A DNA stretch of 64,000 nucleotides, taken from positions 1-64,000 of the forward strand of contig NZ_VOSK01000012.1 in assembly GCF_009296175.1 (NCBI RefSeq). The letters run 5' to 3'. The notes below the pieces were generated by a model. It was given only the letters and a program-made list of their open reading frames with translations. It was not told the DNA's origin and ran no database searches. This stretch comes from Microvirga tunisiensis (lineage in GTDB: Bacteria > Pseudomonadota > Alphaproteobacteria > Rhizobiales > Beijerinckiaceae). The position numbers and the translations under genes are program-made. Shown here piece by piece: positions 44,059 to 54,085 of the stretch (its first letter is position 1; each line of letters begins with the position of its first letter).

Positions 44059-44838
44059 TCAGGTCGTAGAAGAAATCTGCCCGCCATCGACGCGCAGGAT
44101 CGAGCCGGTCATGAACGAGGCCTTCTCGCTCGCGAGGAAGACGGCCGCTGCCGCGAATTCCTCGATCTCACCGTAGCGTCCTGCCGGAATGCCGGCGCGG
44201 GCGGCCTTCGCCACATCCTCAACGGAGCGACCGGTGCGCTCCGCATTGGCGGCATCGAGCTGCTTCAGGCGATCGGTGGCGATGCGGCCCGGCGCGATGG
44301 CGTTCACGGTGACGCCCGAGGACGCCACCTCGCTCGCCAGGGTCTTGCCCCAGCCTACGAGCGCGGGCCGAATGGCATTCGAGATTGCGAGATTGGGGAT
44401 CGGCTGGATCACACCGGAGGAGATCACGGAAATGATGCGGCCGAACTTGCGCTCGATCATGCCGGGGAGAAGCTGATCGGCAATCCGCACGAGATTGACG
44501 AACATGGCCTCGAATGACTGGCGCCATTGGTCGGACGACACTCCTTGCGCCTTGCCGGGTGGCGGGCCACCGCTGTTGAGGACGAGGATGTCGACGCCGC
44601 CAAGCGCTCCCGTCACATCCTTGACCAACGCATCGACCTGATCGACCTTGCCGGTATCGCAGATGAAGGCCAGGACGTCCTTGCCGATCTTGTCGGCGGC
44701 AGCCTTCGAACCTCCCATCGTGCGGCTGGCAAGGGAGACGCGTGCGCCCTCCTCCGCCAAGCCTTGAGCGATCCCGAAGCCCAGCCCCTTGCTCGCGCCG
44801 AGAACGAGCGCGCGCTTTCCTTTCAACCCTGTTTCCAT
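44059..44838 (-). CDS. SDR-family protein lacking the catalytic Tyr/Lys pair
   Basis: 259 residues. The NAD-binding LVLGASKGLGFGIAQGL and a serine pair (140-141 in VISSG) are present, but the Y-x-x-x-K site aligns to S153-x3-R157 in NLAISNAIRPAL. The fold is FabG-like, yet the canonical proton-transfer residues are missing, so either a different residue works or catalysis is lost. I recall a branch of SDRs with this feature in proteobacteria. It forms a two-gene unit with the DapA-family gene (22 bases apart), with GGGGAG before ATG. Confidence 0.85.
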   Translation of the reverse strand: METGLKGKRALVLGASKGLGFGIAQGLAEEGARVSLASRTMGGSKAAADKIGKDVLAFICDTGKVDQVDALVKDVTGALGGVDILVLNSGGPPPGKAQGVSSDQWRQSFEAMFVNLVRIADQLLPGMIERKFGRIISVISSGVIQPIPNLAISNAIRPALVGWGKTLASEVASSGVTVNAIAPGRIATDRLKQLDAANAERTGRSVEDVAKAARAGIPAGRYGEIEEFAAAAVFLASEKASFMTGSILRVDGGQISSTT

Positions 44839-44860
44839 ACGTGAAACTCCCCTTGTTGCA

Positions 44861-45772
44861 TTACGAGCGCTCGATGCGCTCCATCAGCCATTCGATATCG
44901 GCAATGGTTTCCGGGCTCAGCTTCGGCCCGGGCTTGCGCAACGTGTCGGACGCGATGATGCCGCGTCGCTTCAAGACATACTTGCGTACGGCGAGACCGA
45001 CTCCGGGCTGCGTCTCGTAGCGCACCAGCGGCAGGTGACGGTCGAAGAGATCGTGCGCCTCCTTCCGCTTGCCCTGATTGATGAGATTGACCACCCCCAC
45101 CAGCATTTCGGGATAGGCGTAGCCGGTCATGGCGCCGTCGGCGCCGCGCTCCATCTCGAAGGGGAGGAACATGCCACCGTTACCGCAGAGAATCGACACG
45201 CGGCGCGCCTGACCGGCATCGCTCGCACGGCGCAGGGTCGTGATCTTGTCGAGTCCCGGCCAGTCCTCATGCTTGAGCATCACGCAGGAGGGATGCTGCT
45301 CGATGATCCGCAGGATCACCTTCGGCGTCATGACCACATTGGTCGTGAGCGGGTAATCCTGGATCACGAAGGGCACGTCCGTGCCGATGGCTTCCACCGC
45401 ATCGGCGTAATAAGAGACGATCTGGTCGTCGGTCTTCAGGGTGGAGGGCGGCGCGATCATGACGCCGGCGGCGCCCGCATCCATCACCTTGGAGGAGAGG
45501 CCCGACATGGCGGCAAAGCCCGCGGCTGACACGCCGACGATCACGGGAACGCGTCCTGCCACCGTGGCGATCACCTGACGGGCAAAGGCAAGAGCTTCAT
45601 CCGCCGCCAGCTTGGGCGCTTCGCCCATGATGCCGAGAATCGTCAGCCCGGTGGCACCGGCTTTCAGATAGGCTTCGACCATTCGGTCGGTCGAGGCAAC
45701 ATCCACGCGCCCGTCGCTCTCGAAGGGCGTGGGGCAGATGACATAGACGCCGGCGGCAGAACTCGTGAGCAA
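44861..45772 (-). CDS. dihydrodipicolinate-synthase family aldolase
   Basis: 303 residues, a DapA/N-acetylneuraminate-lyase type (beta/alpha)8 enzyme. The Schiff-base lysine is K167 in CVMLKHEDWPG and the catalytic tyrosine Y140 in IQDYPLTT. The GIMGEAPKL motif replaces the usual GTTGE near residue 50, so this is probably not the lysine-pathway enzyme but a 2-keto-acid or hydroxy-acid aldolase or dehydratase. It is paired with the SDR gene in the same direction; together they might work on one sugar-acid-like substrate. Confidence 0.87.
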   Translation of the reverse strand: MLTSSAAGVYVICPTPFESDGRVDVASTDRMVEAYLKAGATGLTILGIMGEAPKLAADEALAFARQVIATVAGRVPVIVGVSAAGFAAMSGLSSKVMDAGAAGVMIAPPSTLKTDDQIVSYYADAVEAIGTDVPFVIQDYPLTTNVVMTPKVILRIIEQHPSCVMLKHEDWPGLDKITTLRRASDAGQARRVSILCGNGGMFLPFEMERGADGAMTGYAYPEMLVGVVNLINQGKRKEAHDLFDRHLPLVRYETQPGVGLAVRKYVLKRRGIIASDTLRKPGPKLSPETIADIEWLMERIERS

Positions 45773-45870
45773 GGCTTCCTCCGTGACAAAGCGGGGCGAG
45801 AGGTCAGGGCCCCTCCATACACCCGCTTTCCGCCCGGCGCACTACCTTAGCTGCTGCCGACGATACATCT

Positions 45871-46044
45871 TTAGCCGCGTCCGGAACCGCTCTTCTTGCC
45901 GCCGCCGTCCTGCTTGTTGACGGTGGCCCAGGCGCGCCGCTCGGCCTCCTTCTCAGAAACGCCACGGTTCTCGTAGCCTTCCTCGATATGCTCGGCCTTG
46001 CGTTTCTGCTTGTCGGTATAGGTAGACTTGTCGCCACGAGACAT
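45871..46044 (-). CDS. small charged protein (often called plasmid stabilisation protein)
   Basis: 57 residues from ATG 46044 with GAGGAGA upstream. It reads MSRGDKSTYTDKQKRKAEHI, then an EKEAERRAWATVNKQ segment and a GGGKKSGSGRG tail; the frame is open to 46632, but that part lies in PEP carboxylase antisense. Such proteins are widespread in Rhizobiales and annotated as plasmid stabilisation or KGG-like, without proven function. An EcfG-like site stands about 50 bases upstream. Confidence 0.72.
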   Translation of the reverse strand: MSRGDKSTYTDKQKRKAEHIEEGYENRGVSEKEAERRAWATVNKQDGGGKKSGSGRG

Positions 46045-46092
46045 GGTGTTCTCCTCTCGAGCTGAGACCTTGGGATGCGCTCTCCAAGGCTT

Positions 46093-46117
46093 AACCGAGA
46101 AGCCCGAACACGGTTCC
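46093..46117 (-). promoter_or_regulatory. possible EcfG-type promoter for the 57-residue gene
   Basis: On the minus strand, GGAAC (46117-46113), 16 bases, then GGTT (46096-46093), one base off CGTT. It would start transcription near 46084, about 40 bases before ATG 46044. The site lies between the PEP carboxylase stop and this gene. Confidence 0.4.
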
Positions 46118-46130
46118 GAAACTCTGTTTC

Positions 46131-48917
46131 CTAGCCGCTGTTGCGCAATCCGGCCGCGATGCCGTTGATGGAGAGATGAATGCCCTGCACGACCTGCTCG
46201 TCCGCATCGCCAGACCGGTGACGCTTCAACAGTTCGATCTGCAGGTGATTCAACGGATCGAGATAAGGGAAGCGGTTGCGGATTGATCGGGCCAAGAGGG
46301 GATTGTCGTCGAGCAGGGATTGCTGCTGCATGATGGCGAGCAGTTGCCTGATCGAATCCTCCCACTCGTGGCGCAGGCGCGGGAAGATGGCCTCGCGCAG
46401 CGCCTCGTCCTCGACGAGCTTCGCATAGCGTGAAGCGATCGCGATGTTGCTCTTCGCCAGCACCATGTCCATGTTCGAGAGCAGCGCCTGAAAGAAGGGC
46501 CATTCGCGGTACATTTCCTGCAGAAGCGCCAAACCGGTATCGGGCCGCTTCTCGAGCCATTCGTTGACGGCGGATCCGAAGCCGTACCAGCCCGGCAGCA
46601 TGAGGCGGCACTGCGCCCAGCCGAACACCCACGGGATGGCGCGCAGATCCTCGATGCGCCGCGAGTTCGTTCGCGACGCGGGCCGGCTGCCGATGTTCAG
46701 ATTGGCGATCTCGCTGATTACCGTCGATTCCCAGAAGTAGCGCTCGAATCCTTCGGTCTCATAGACGAGCGCCCGATAGGCCTTGAAGGCGCTGTTCGAG
46801 AGTTCCTCCATGGCCTTCAGGTACTCCTCGTTTGGAGCGGGCTGGCCGGAATGCAGGAGGGAGGCTTCGAGAGTCGCGGAGGCCAGGATTTCGAGGTTGC
46901 GACGGCCGAGATCCGGGTTCGAGTATTTTCCAGCGATCACCTCGCCCTGTTCCGTGATGCGGATCGCGCCCTGCACCGCCCCGCCCGGCTGCGCCAGGAT
47001 CGCCTGATAGCTCGGCCCGCCGCCACGGCCCACGGATCCGCCGCGACCGTGGAAGAGCCGAAGGGCAACACCGTGGCGCTTGAAGACGTCGATCAGCTCG
47101 ATCTCCGCCTTGTAGAGTTCCCACCCCGACGTGAGGAAGCCGCCGTCCTTGTTGCTGTCGGAATAGCCGAGCATCACCTCCTGCGCCTGACCGCGGCTGC
47201 GCAACAGCCGTATGTAATCTGGCAGCGCGAAAAGCGCATCCATCACACCGCTGCAATGGCGCAGGTCCGCGATGGTTTCGAAAAGCGGGATGATGTTCAC
47301 ATCCATCTCGCCTTCGCGTGGACGCAACAGACCCGCTTCCTTCAGGAGAAGAGCCACTTCCAGTATATCGGACGGATCGCTCGCCTTGGAGATGACGTAG
47401 TTCGGCACGGCCGCACGGCCATAGCGTCGATGGGCTTCAGCGGCTTCGTGAACGATGGCTAGCTCGGATGTGGTTTCCGGCGAGTACTCAACATAGGGCG
47501 ATGTGAGGAGCCGCGGCGTACGGAGCTCTTCGAGGAGCAGGGCGACACGCTTCTCCTCCGGCAGCCCTTCGTAATCGGTGCCGGGAATCGCTTTCTCGAA
47601 GAGCTCGGCAACCACACGCTGATGAACATCGGAGTTCTGGCGCATGTCGAGGCTTGCCAAGTGGAAGCCGAACACGTCGACGGCGCGGCGCAGTTTGCGC
47701 AGGCGGCCTCGTGACAGGGAGCCCGATCCGTTCGACCGCAGGGAACGGTGCAGGATCAGGAGATCGCCTTCGAATTCCTCGACGCTGTCATAGGCCCGTG
47801 CCTCGCCCACCGCATGACGTGCCACGTCTCCATGCCCCAACCGGGTGGCGGTTGCCGCGAGGCGCGCGTAGATGCCCGTGATCGCCCGGCGATAGGGCTC
47901 GTCCTGGCGATGAGGCGAAAGATCTGGAGACGCCTTGGCGAGCTCCTGGGCCTCGTCGGAAATGTTCACATAGCGCCCATCGAGCGACAGTTCGGCGCCC
48001 AGGCAATGGAGTTCCTCGAGATAGAAGCCGAGCGCGTGCTTGCTTTGCAGCAGTAGGGCCTGTCGCAATGCGTCCGCCGTCACGAAGGGATTGCCGTCGC
48101 GATCGCCGCCGATCCAGCTTCCCATGCGCAGGAACGAGGGAACCTCCACCGTCCCCCAGGTGGGATCCATGGCCGCGAGCTGATCCTCCAGGGAGGCATA
48201 AACCCGCGGCAGTTCCTTGAAGAAAGTGTAGTCGTAATAAGAGAGGCCGTTCATGACCTCGTCGATCACCTTCAGCCTGTTGCGTCGCAGGATGCTCGTC
48301 TGCCAGAGAGTGAGAATGGCGCGGCGAAGAGCCTCCTGGCAGGTTACCTCCTCCTCTGGGGTGAGGTGCTGCCGGTCACGCTGCGCCAGGATTTGGGAGA
48401 TCTCCATCTCGCGGTCGATGGTGCTCTTGCGGCGCACTTCCGTCGGATGCGCCGTCAGGACCGGGCAGACAAGGGCGGAAGCAAAGAAGGCCTGCAGGGC
48501 CGTATGGCTGATGCCCGCCTCCTGGATGAGCTTGAGGGCTCGGGCCAGCGTTCCTTCACGCGGCGCCGCCGCCTCCATGGCATGAGCGCCCGCCATCGCA
48601 TGGGCGCGGGAGCGGCGGACATGGTGCTGGTCCTCGGCAAGGTTCGCCAGATGCGAAAAGTAGCTGTAGGCCCGGATGATCTGGTTGGTGCGTCCCCGCG
48701 AGAGGCTGTTCAGGATCGTCTCGAGCTCGCGGCGGGCGATTTCGTCCTCATCGCGATGAAAGCGGATCGAGGTCTGGCGGATGCGCTCGACGATCTCGAA
48801 GGTCGCCTCGCCCTCCTGCTCGCGAATCGTGTCGCCGAGGATTCGCCCCAGAAGCCGGATGTCGTCGCGAAGAGGAAAATCCTTTTCAGGCGTGACGTCG
48901 GGATTGATCACGGACAT
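46131..48917 (-). CDS. ppc: phosphoenolpyruvate carboxylase
   Basis: 928 residues, slightly longer than E. coli Ppc (883). It carboxylates phosphoenolpyruvate with bicarbonate to oxaloacetate, replenishing the TCA cycle. Catalytic H157 in [12 protein letters not shown] is present, as are [28 protein letters not shown] and [20 protein letters not shown]. The C-terminal end reads [10 protein letters not shown], close to the usual NTG. The extra length is mainly in the N-terminal 80 residues. It is a single gene; the region upstream (48918-49008) shows no clear promoter. Confidence 0.95.
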   Translation of the reverse strand: MSVINPDVTPEKDFPLRDDIRLLGRILGDTIREQEGEATFEIVERIRQTSIRFHRDEDEIARRELETILNSLSRGRTNQIIRAYSYFSHLANLAEDQHHVRRSRAHAMAGAHAMEAAAPREGTLARALKLIQEAGISHTALQAFFASALVCPVLTAHPTEVRRKSTIDREMEISQILAQRDRQHLTPEEEVTCQEALRRAILTLWQTSILRRNRLKVIDEVMNGLSYYDYTFFKELPRVYASLEDQLAAMDPTWGTVEVPSFLRMGSWIGGDRDGNPFVTADALRQALLLQSKHALGFYLEELHCLGAELSLDGRYVNISDEAQELAKASPDLSPHRQDEPYRRAITGIYARLAATATRLGHGDVARHAVGEARAYDSVEEFEGDLLILHRSLRSNGSGSLSRGRLRKLRRAVDVFGFHLASLDMRQNSDVHQRVVAELFEKAIPGTDYEGLPEEKRVALLLEELRTPRLLTSPYVEYSPETTSELAIVHEAAEAHRRYGRAAVPNYVISKASDPSDILEVALLLKEAGLLRPREGEMDVNIIPLFETIADLRHCSGVMDALFALPDYIRLLRSRGQAQEVMLGYSDSNKDGGFLTSGWELYKAEIELIDVFKRHGVALRLFHGRGGSVGRGGGPSYQAILAQPGGAVQGAIRITEQGEVIAGKYSNPDLGRRNLEILASATLEASLLHSGQPAPNEEYLKAMEELSNSAFKAYRALVYETEGFERYFWESTVISEIANLNIGSRPASRTNSRRIEDLRAIPWVFGWAQCRLMLPGWYGFGSAVNEWLEKRPDTGLALLQEMYREWPFFQALLSNMDMVLAKSNIAIASRYAKLVEDEALREAIFPRLRHEWEDSIRQLLAIMQQQSLLDDNPLLARSIRNRFPYLDPLNHLQIELLKRHRSGDADEQVVQGIHLSINGIAAGLRNSG

Positions 48918-49008
48918 GGGAGGGCTCCCGCTTCAGTCGCGTTTGCTGCACTGCGAAATAAAACCCTTTGTCACTGGACGGCAAGCGTAATTTTATTTTA
49001 ATTTTCGC

Positions 49009-50319
49009 CTAATTCGTGACGGCCCAACGCTCCGGCGCCTCCGTTTGGCCGATGAGTGCCAATCCATAGGCGATGGACTCGAACTGATCTGCGGATGTCA
49101 GGCGGGTCTCACCGAAGCGATCCACGAACAGGCGGCGGATGGCGGGGACAAAGGACGTGCCACCCGTGAGGAAGACTCTCTCAATCTCTCCCGGTTTCAC
49201 GTCGGCCTTGGAAAGGGCCTCATCGATCGTTCCAGCGATCCGGTCAACGTCCTCCGCGATCCATGACTCGAAATCGGCGCGCGCGATCCGGGCCTTGATG
49301 TCCACGCCTTCGCCCTGGAAGCGGAAGTCCGTTTCCTCGTTGCTCGAGAGTGCAACCTTCGCCGATGACACGGCGCGGTAGAGGGCAAACCCGAGATCGT
49401 ACTCGACGATATCGATGAACTTTTCGAGCGGCTCTGGCTCGAGGGCGACGCGGGCCAGCTCGCGCAATTCCTTCAGATCGCCGCTGCCCTTCATCATCGC
49501 GAGCTGGTTCCACCGTGCGAAATTGGCGTAGTAGTGGTTGGGGATCGACAGGATCTTGTCCATCGAGCGATAGAGCCCGCCCTTGCCGAGACGTGGCGAG
49601 ACGACCTTATCGACGATCCGGTAATCGAAGGCATCTCCCGCGAGGCCGATACCGGCATGCCCCAGCGGCTCGGCCCGTAGGACGCCGCCGGCTTTCAAGA
49701 ACCTCATCACCGAGAAATCGCTGGTGCCGCCGCCGAAATCCGCCACGAGCACTGTGGCATCGTGATCGAGCTGCCGCGCATAGAAGAAGGCCGCCCCAAC
49801 CGGCTCATAGACATAGCGGGCCTGCTCCGCCCCGAGCCTGCCAAAGGCGGTCCGGTAACGCCGCATGGCGAGATCGTCGTCCGGATTGTAGCCGGCGAAT
49901 CGGACCGGCCGGCCGATGACGACGTTTCTCGTCCCCCAATCCAGCCGGGAGCCGCCATGACGCGCGAGCGTGCGCAGGAACGCGCTCAACAGGTCCTCGA
50001 AGCCGTACCGTTCGCGAAAGATCCGGGTTTCCTTGAAGGTGGCGCTGGCCGCGAAGGTCTTGAACGACTGGATGAAGCGGTGGGCATGGAGCCCTTCCAG
50101 GAACTGCTCGATAGCCCAGGGACCGCCCTCGACCTCGGTGCGAAGGCCGTTGCCGTGCCGCTCGTCCCAGAAGCAGAGCGCCGTGACATAGACTTTGAGA
50201 CGCTCTCCGCCATGATCGAAGGTCAGCGCCTCCACGTGCCCGTTCGGATCCGCAATGGCCACGACCGTGTTGCTGGTTCCGAAATCGATGCCGATGGAAA
50301 AATCGTGGGACGGGGGCAT
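49009..50319 (-). CDS. Hsp70-like ATPase (YegD type)
   Basis: 436 residues containing only an actin/Hsp70 nucleotide-binding domain: [16 protein letters not shown] at the start (phosphate 1), [14 protein letters not shown] (like EPTAAA), [16 protein letters not shown] (phosphate 2) and [18 protein letters not shown]. There is no substrate-binding domain, as in E. coli YegD, so it is an atypical chaperone or a regulator with unknown client. It is single, divergent from tex, whose start lies about 185 bases away. Confidence 0.88.
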   Translation of the reverse strand: MPPSHDFSIGIDFGTSNTVVAIADPNGHVEALTFDHGGERLKVYVTALCFWDERHGNGLRTEVEGGPWAIEQFLEGLHAHRFIQSFKTFAASATFKETRIFRERYGFEDLLSAFLRTLARHGGSRLDWGTRNVVIGRPVRFAGYNPDDDLAMRRYRTAFGRLGAEQARYVYEPVGAAFFYARQLDHDATVLVADFGGGTSDFSVMRFLKAGGVLRAEPLGHAGIGLAGDAFDYRIVDKVVSPRLGKGGLYRSMDKILSIPNHYYANFARWNQLAMMKGSGDLKELRELARVALEPEPLEKFIDIVEYDLGFALYRAVSSAKVALSSNEETDFRFQGEGVDIKARIARADFESWIAEDVDRIAGTIDEALSKADVKPGEIERVFLTGGTSFVPAIRRLFVDRFGETRLTSADQFESIAYGLALIGQTEAPERWAVTN

Positions 50320-50503
50320 GGGGACCTCGGAGGACGGCTTGGAGGGCCGGACGGTCTATACGCCAAGGCTTCCCGAGCCAAGAGGAATCGTCAGAAATTC
50401 GCCTTCCCTATCGGCACTGCGACCCTGGCGCTGTGGGCGGGCCGTTGACCCGGTGGCATCGCGCACCGTAGAAGCCGCGCCTTATGCTTCTTCGGAGACT
50501 TTC

Positions 50504-52849
50504 ATGCTATCCATCGGTCAGCGCATTGCGAACGAACTGAATGTTCAGGAATGGCAGGTCAAGGCAGCCGTCGAGCTGCTCGACGGCGGTTCCACCGTTC
50601 CCTTCATCGCGCGCTACCGCAAGGAAGTCACAGGCACGCTAGACGATGCCCAGCTGCGCACCCTCGACGAGCGCCTGCGCTACCTCCGCGAGCTGGAGGA
50701 CCGCCGCAAGACGATCCTCGACAGTATCCGCGAGCAGGGCAAGCTGACCGACGAACTGGCGCTTCAGATCAACACCGCCGACACCAAGGCTCGCCTCGAA
50801 GATCTCTACCTGCCCTATAAGCCCAAGCGGCGCACCAAGGCTCAGATCGCCAAGGAAGTGGGCCTTGAACCCCTGGCCGACCTGCTCCTGAGCGACCCGG
50901 CCCGCCAGCCGAAGGAGGCAGCCGCGGCTTTCGTGAATGCGGAGAAGGAGGTTGCCACGCCCGAGGCCGCGCTGGAGGGCGCCCGCTCGATTCTGGTCGA
51001 GCGCTTCGCGGAGAATGCGGAGCTCCTGGGGGCTTTGCGCGAAACCTATTGGGAGCGCGGCAGCCTGACCTCGAAGGTGCGCGACGGCAAGGCAACGGAT
51101 GGCGCGAAATTCGCCGACTATTTCGACTTTGCCGAGCCGCTGACGAAGCTTCCCTCTCATCGAATCCTCGCGCTCTTCCGCGGCGAGAAGGAAGAGATCC
51201 TCGATCTTCGCATGGAAGAGGACAAGGACAGCGCCGAACCCGGCTATATCAGCCGCTACGAGGGCCGCACGGCGCTCGCCTTCGGCATCGTCGATCAGGG
51301 TCGTCCCGGCGACAAGTGGCTTCTGGAGACGGTCCGCTGGGCTTGGCGCACGAAGCTGCGTTTCTCCATCGAGCTCGACATGAAGATGCGCCTCTGGCAG
51401 CTCGCCGAGGACGAGGCGGTGAAGGTGTTCGCGGGCAACCTGCGCGACCTGCTGCTCGCCGCTCCTGCCGGCGCCCGCCCGACGCTCGGCCTCGATCCGG
51501 GCTTCCGCACCGGTGTAAAGGTCGCCGTGGTGGATGCAACCGGAAAGGTAGTGGCAACCGATACCATCTACCCGCATGAGCCAAAGCGCCAATGGGATGA
51601 GTCCGTTGCAACGCTGGCGCGGCTCTGCCGCGTGCACAAGGTCGAGCTCGTCGCCATCGGCAACGGCACGGCTTCGCGCGAGACCGACAAGCTCGCGGGC
51701 GAGCTGGTCACGAAGCACCCGGATTTGAAGCTCACCAAGATCATGGTCTCGGAAGCAGGCGCGTCCGTCTATTCCGCCTCCGCCTTTGCCAGCCAGGAGC
51801 TGCCGGACCTCGACGTGTCCATCCGCGGCGCCGTCTCCATCGCGCGCCGCCTGCAGGACCCACTGGCTGAACTCGTGAAGATCGACCCCAAGTCCATCGG
51901 CGTCGGGCAGTATCAGCACGATCTCGCGGAATTTAAGCTCTCCCGCTCCCTCGACGCGGTGGTGGAGGATTGCGTCAACGCGGTCGGCGTCGACCTCAAT
52001 ACCGCCTCGGCCCCACTGCTCGCCCGCGTCTCAGGCCTCGGCGATTGGGTGGCACAGAACATCGTGACCCACCGCGACGCCAACGGTCCCTTCAAGACCC
52101 GCAAGGCGCTGACCAAGGTTTCAGGCCTAGGCCCGAAAACGTTCGAGCAGGCCGCGGGCTTCCTGCGCATTCCGAACGGCGATGATCCGCTCGATGCTTC
52201 CGGCGTCCATCCTGAGGCCTATCCGGTCGTGCGTCGAATTCTCGAGGCCACGAAGAGCGACATCAAGGTCGTGATCGGCAACGGCGCCGTGTTGAAGAAG
52301 CTTAACCCGCAGAGCTTCACGGACGAGAAGTTCGGTGTGCCGACGGTGAAGGACATTCTGAGCGAACTGGAAAAACCTGGCCGCGATCCCCGCCCCGAGT
52401 TCAAGACCGCCACCTTCATGGAGGGCGTGGAGAAAATCGGCGATCTGAAGCCGGGCATGATGCTGGAAGGTGTTGTCACCAACGTGGCCGCCTTCGGCGC
52501 CTTCGTCGATGTGGGCGTGCACCAGGACGGGCTCGTGCACATCTCGGCGCTCGCCGACACCTTCGTGAAGGATCCGCGCAGCGTCGTGAAGCCGGGCGAC
52601 ATCGTGAAGGTGAAGGTGCTCGAGGTCGACGTTCCGAGGAAGCGCATCTCGCTCACCATGCGCATGAGCGATCCGGCCGAGAAGCGGTCGGCGGGCCGCC
52701 AGGACGACAACCGGGCGGCCTTCCAGAAGCATCGGGCTCAGAACGAGCGCAACCCGGCGGCCCAAGCCCCCTCATCCGGTGGCGCCCTTGCCGATGCCCT
52801 GCGCCGGGCTGCGATGTCCAATGGCAAGGACAAGGGCAGCAGGAAGTAG
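50504..52849 (+). CDS. tex: Tex-family RNA-binding transcription accessory protein
   Basis: 781 residues from ATG 50504 (GGAG upstream); the frame is open to 50255 but overlaps the Hsp70 gene. The N-terminal helical domain begins at residue 1, YqgF-like and helix-hairpin-helix parts follow ([36 protein letters not shown]), and an S1 domain covers about 645-715 ([20 protein letters not shown]). Tex binds RNA and is linked with transcription fidelity or toxin expression elsewhere. A short Ser/Arg-rich tail ends the protein. A hairpin follows the stop. Confidence 0.93.
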   Translation: MLSIGQRIANELNVQEWQVKAAVELLDGGSTVPFIARYRKEVTGTLDDAQLRTLDERLRYLRELEDRRKTILDSIREQGKLTDELALQINTADTKARLEDLYLPYKPKRRTKAQIAKEVGLEPLADLLLSDPARQPKEAAAAFVNAEKEVATPEAALEGARSILVERFAENAELLGALRETYWERGSLTSKVRDGKATDGAKFADYFDFAEPLTKLPSHRILALFRGEKEEILDLRMEEDKDSAEPGYISRYEGRTALAFGIVDQGRPGDKWLLETVRWAWRTKLRFSIELDMKMRLWQLAEDEAVKVFAGNLRDLLLAAPAGARPTLGLDPGFRTGVKVAVVDATGKVVATDTIYPHEPKRQWDESVATLARLCRVHKVELVAIGNGTASRETDKLAGELVTKHPDLKLTKIMVSEAGASVYSASAFASQELPDLDVSIRGAVSIARRLQDPLAELVKIDPKSIGVGQYQHDLAEFKLSRSLDAVVEDCVNAVGVDLNTASAPLLARVSGLGDWVAQNIVTHRDANGPFKTRKALTKVSGLGPKTFEQAAGFLRIPNGDDPLDASGVHPEAYPVVRRILEATKSDIKVVIGNGAVLKKLNPQSFTDEKFGVPTVKDILSELEKPGRDPRPEFKTATFMEGVEKIGDLKPGMMLEGVVTNVAAFGAFVDVGVHQDGLVHISALADTFVKDPRSVVKPGDIVKVKVLEVDVPRKRISLTMRMSDPAEKRSAGRQDDNRAAFQKHRAQNERNPAAQAPSSGGALADALRRAAMSNGKDKGSRK

Positions 52850-52857
52850 CCGTATTT

Positions 52858-52878
52858 GGGGCGGCTTGTCGCCGCCCC
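52858..52878 (+). terminator. hairpin after tex
   Basis: Perfect 8-base arms (GGGGCGGC / GCCGCCCC) with a 5-base loop, nine bases beyond the tex stop. It separates tex from the thiamine riboswitch. There is no T run. Confidence 0.6.
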
Positions 52879-52903
52879 TGAACTGATCTAGAAGCAAAGC
52901 GTC

Positions 52904-52990
52904 TCACGGGGAGCCTCAAACGAGGCTGAGAGGTGGCAAGGCCGCCGACCCGTCGAACCTGATCCGGGTCATGCCGGCGGAGGGAATGAG
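52904..52990 (+). promoter_or_regulatory. TPP riboswitch (THI box) for thiBPQ
   Basis: The conserved segments are in order: CGGGGAGCCTC, the CUGAGA box (GAGGCTGAGAGG), the ACCTGATCC segment and GCCGGCGGAGGGA at the end. GGTCATGCC replaces the more common GGTAATGCC. The terminal GGAGGGA can itself serve as a ribosome binding site for the short ORF starting at 52992, so ligand binding probably blocks translation rather than transcription. Confidence 0.9.
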
Positions 52991-52991
52991 C

Positions 52992-53072
52992 ATGCGACAT
53001 CGCCACAAAAGCCATGCCCCGTGCAATCTGCGCCGCCTGTCCGGCCTGCCTCATGCATGGGAGCGCCACTGA
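52992..53072 (+). CDS. short leader ORF between the riboswitch and thiB
   Basis: 26 codons from ATG 52992 to a TGA at 53070-53072 whose A is the first base of thiB's ATG (TGATG). The ribosome site is the GGAGGGA at the 3' end of the aptamer, about nine bases upstream. The peptide is rich in His and Arg. It lies in a different frame from thiB. Reading the ORF would carry ribosomes directly to the thiB start, so the riboswitch could control thiB by translational coupling. Whether it is translated is unproven. Confidence 0.42.
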   Translation: MRHRHKSHAPCNLRRLSGLPHAWERH

Positions 53073-54076
53073 TGCTACGCCGATTCCTTCTCACCCTCGT
53101 TTCGCTCGGGCTCGCCGCAGGCCTTGCCCAGGCTCAGACCAAGCCGACGCTGACCGTTTACACCTACAGCTCCTTCGCGGGGAAATACGGTCCCGGCAAG
53201 CCGGTCAAGGAACGCTTCGAGGCCACCTGCGGCTGCGAGCTGAACTGGGTCACGGCCGAGGATGCCGGCAGCCTGCTCGGGCGCCTGCGTCTCGAAGGCG
53301 AGAACACCAAGGCGGATGCGGTCGTCGGGCTTGACATGAACCTCGTGGCCGAGGCCAAGTCGCTCAATCTCTTTGCGCCGCACGGTGCGGATGTGAAGGA
53401 TCTGACACTTCCTATCCAATGGAATGATGAGACCTTCATCCCATTCGACTGGGGCTACTACGCCTTCGTCTACGATGCGAACAAGCTGCCCAACCCACCC
53501 AAGAGCCTGAAAGAACTGGTCGACAATCCCAACGGGCCGAAGGTCGTCCTGCAGGATCCCCGCACCAGCGCACCGGGTCTCGGCCTCCTGCTCTGGATGC
53601 AGAAGGTCTATGGCGACAAGGCCGGCGAGGCCTGGGGCAAGCTGAAACCACGCATCGTCACCTTCACCAAGGGCTGGTCGGAAGCCTATGGCCTGTTCCT
53701 GAAGGGCGAAGCCGACATGGTGATGTCCTACACCACGTCTCCCGCCTATCACATCGTCGCGGAGAAGAAGGACAACTACAAGGCCGCCGCCTTCACGGAG
53801 GGCCACTACCTCCATGTGGAGCTTGCCGGCATGACCCGCACGACGAAGCAGCCGGACCTCGCCAAGAAGTTCATGGCCTTCATCCTCAGCGAGCCGTTCC
53901 AGTCCACCATTCCTGAGACCAACTGGATGTATCCGGCGAAGAACCCGCCCTCCGGCACGCCGGCGGCCCTCAAAGGCATGATCGAGCCGAGCCAAGCGCT
54001 CCTGTTCACGCCGGAGGAGGTGCAGCAGAACCGCCGCACTTTCACCGATGCCTGGCTCAACGCCACGGCACGCTGA
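53072..54076 (+). CDS. thiB: thiamine ABC transporter, substrate-binding protein
   Basis: 334 residues from ATG 53072, with GGGAG about ten bases upstream and a one-base overlap with the leader ORF. A signal peptide (about 1-22, ending AQAQ) precedes LTVYTYSSFAGKYGPG and IPFDWGYYAFVYD, blocks shared with ThiB/TbpA. It binds thiamine, TMP or TPP in the periplasm and passes it to ThiPQ. It is controlled by the TPP riboswitch upstream. Confidence 0.93.
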   Translation: MLRRFLLTLVSLGLAAGLAQAQTKPTLTVYTYSSFAGKYGPGKPVKERFEATCGCELNWVTAEDAGSLLGRLRLEGENTKADAVVGLDMNLVAEAKSLNLFAPHGADVKDLTLPIQWNDETFIPFDWGYYAFVYDANKLPNPPKSLKELVDNPNGPKVVLQDPRTSAPGLGLLLWMQKVYGDKAGEAWGKLKPRIVTFTKGWSEAYGLFLKGEADMVMSYTTSPAYHIVAEKKDNYKAAAFTEGHYLHVELAGMTRTTKQPDLAKKFMAFILSEPFQSTIPETNWMYPAKNPPSGTPAALKGMIEPSQALLFTPEEVQQNRRTFTDAWLNATAR

Positions 54077-54085
54077 TTGCACATC

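Noticed and set aside
45871-46632. Longer version of the 57-residue gene
   Set aside because: The additional upstream part lies antiphase within ppc; a strong ribosome site supports ATG 46044.
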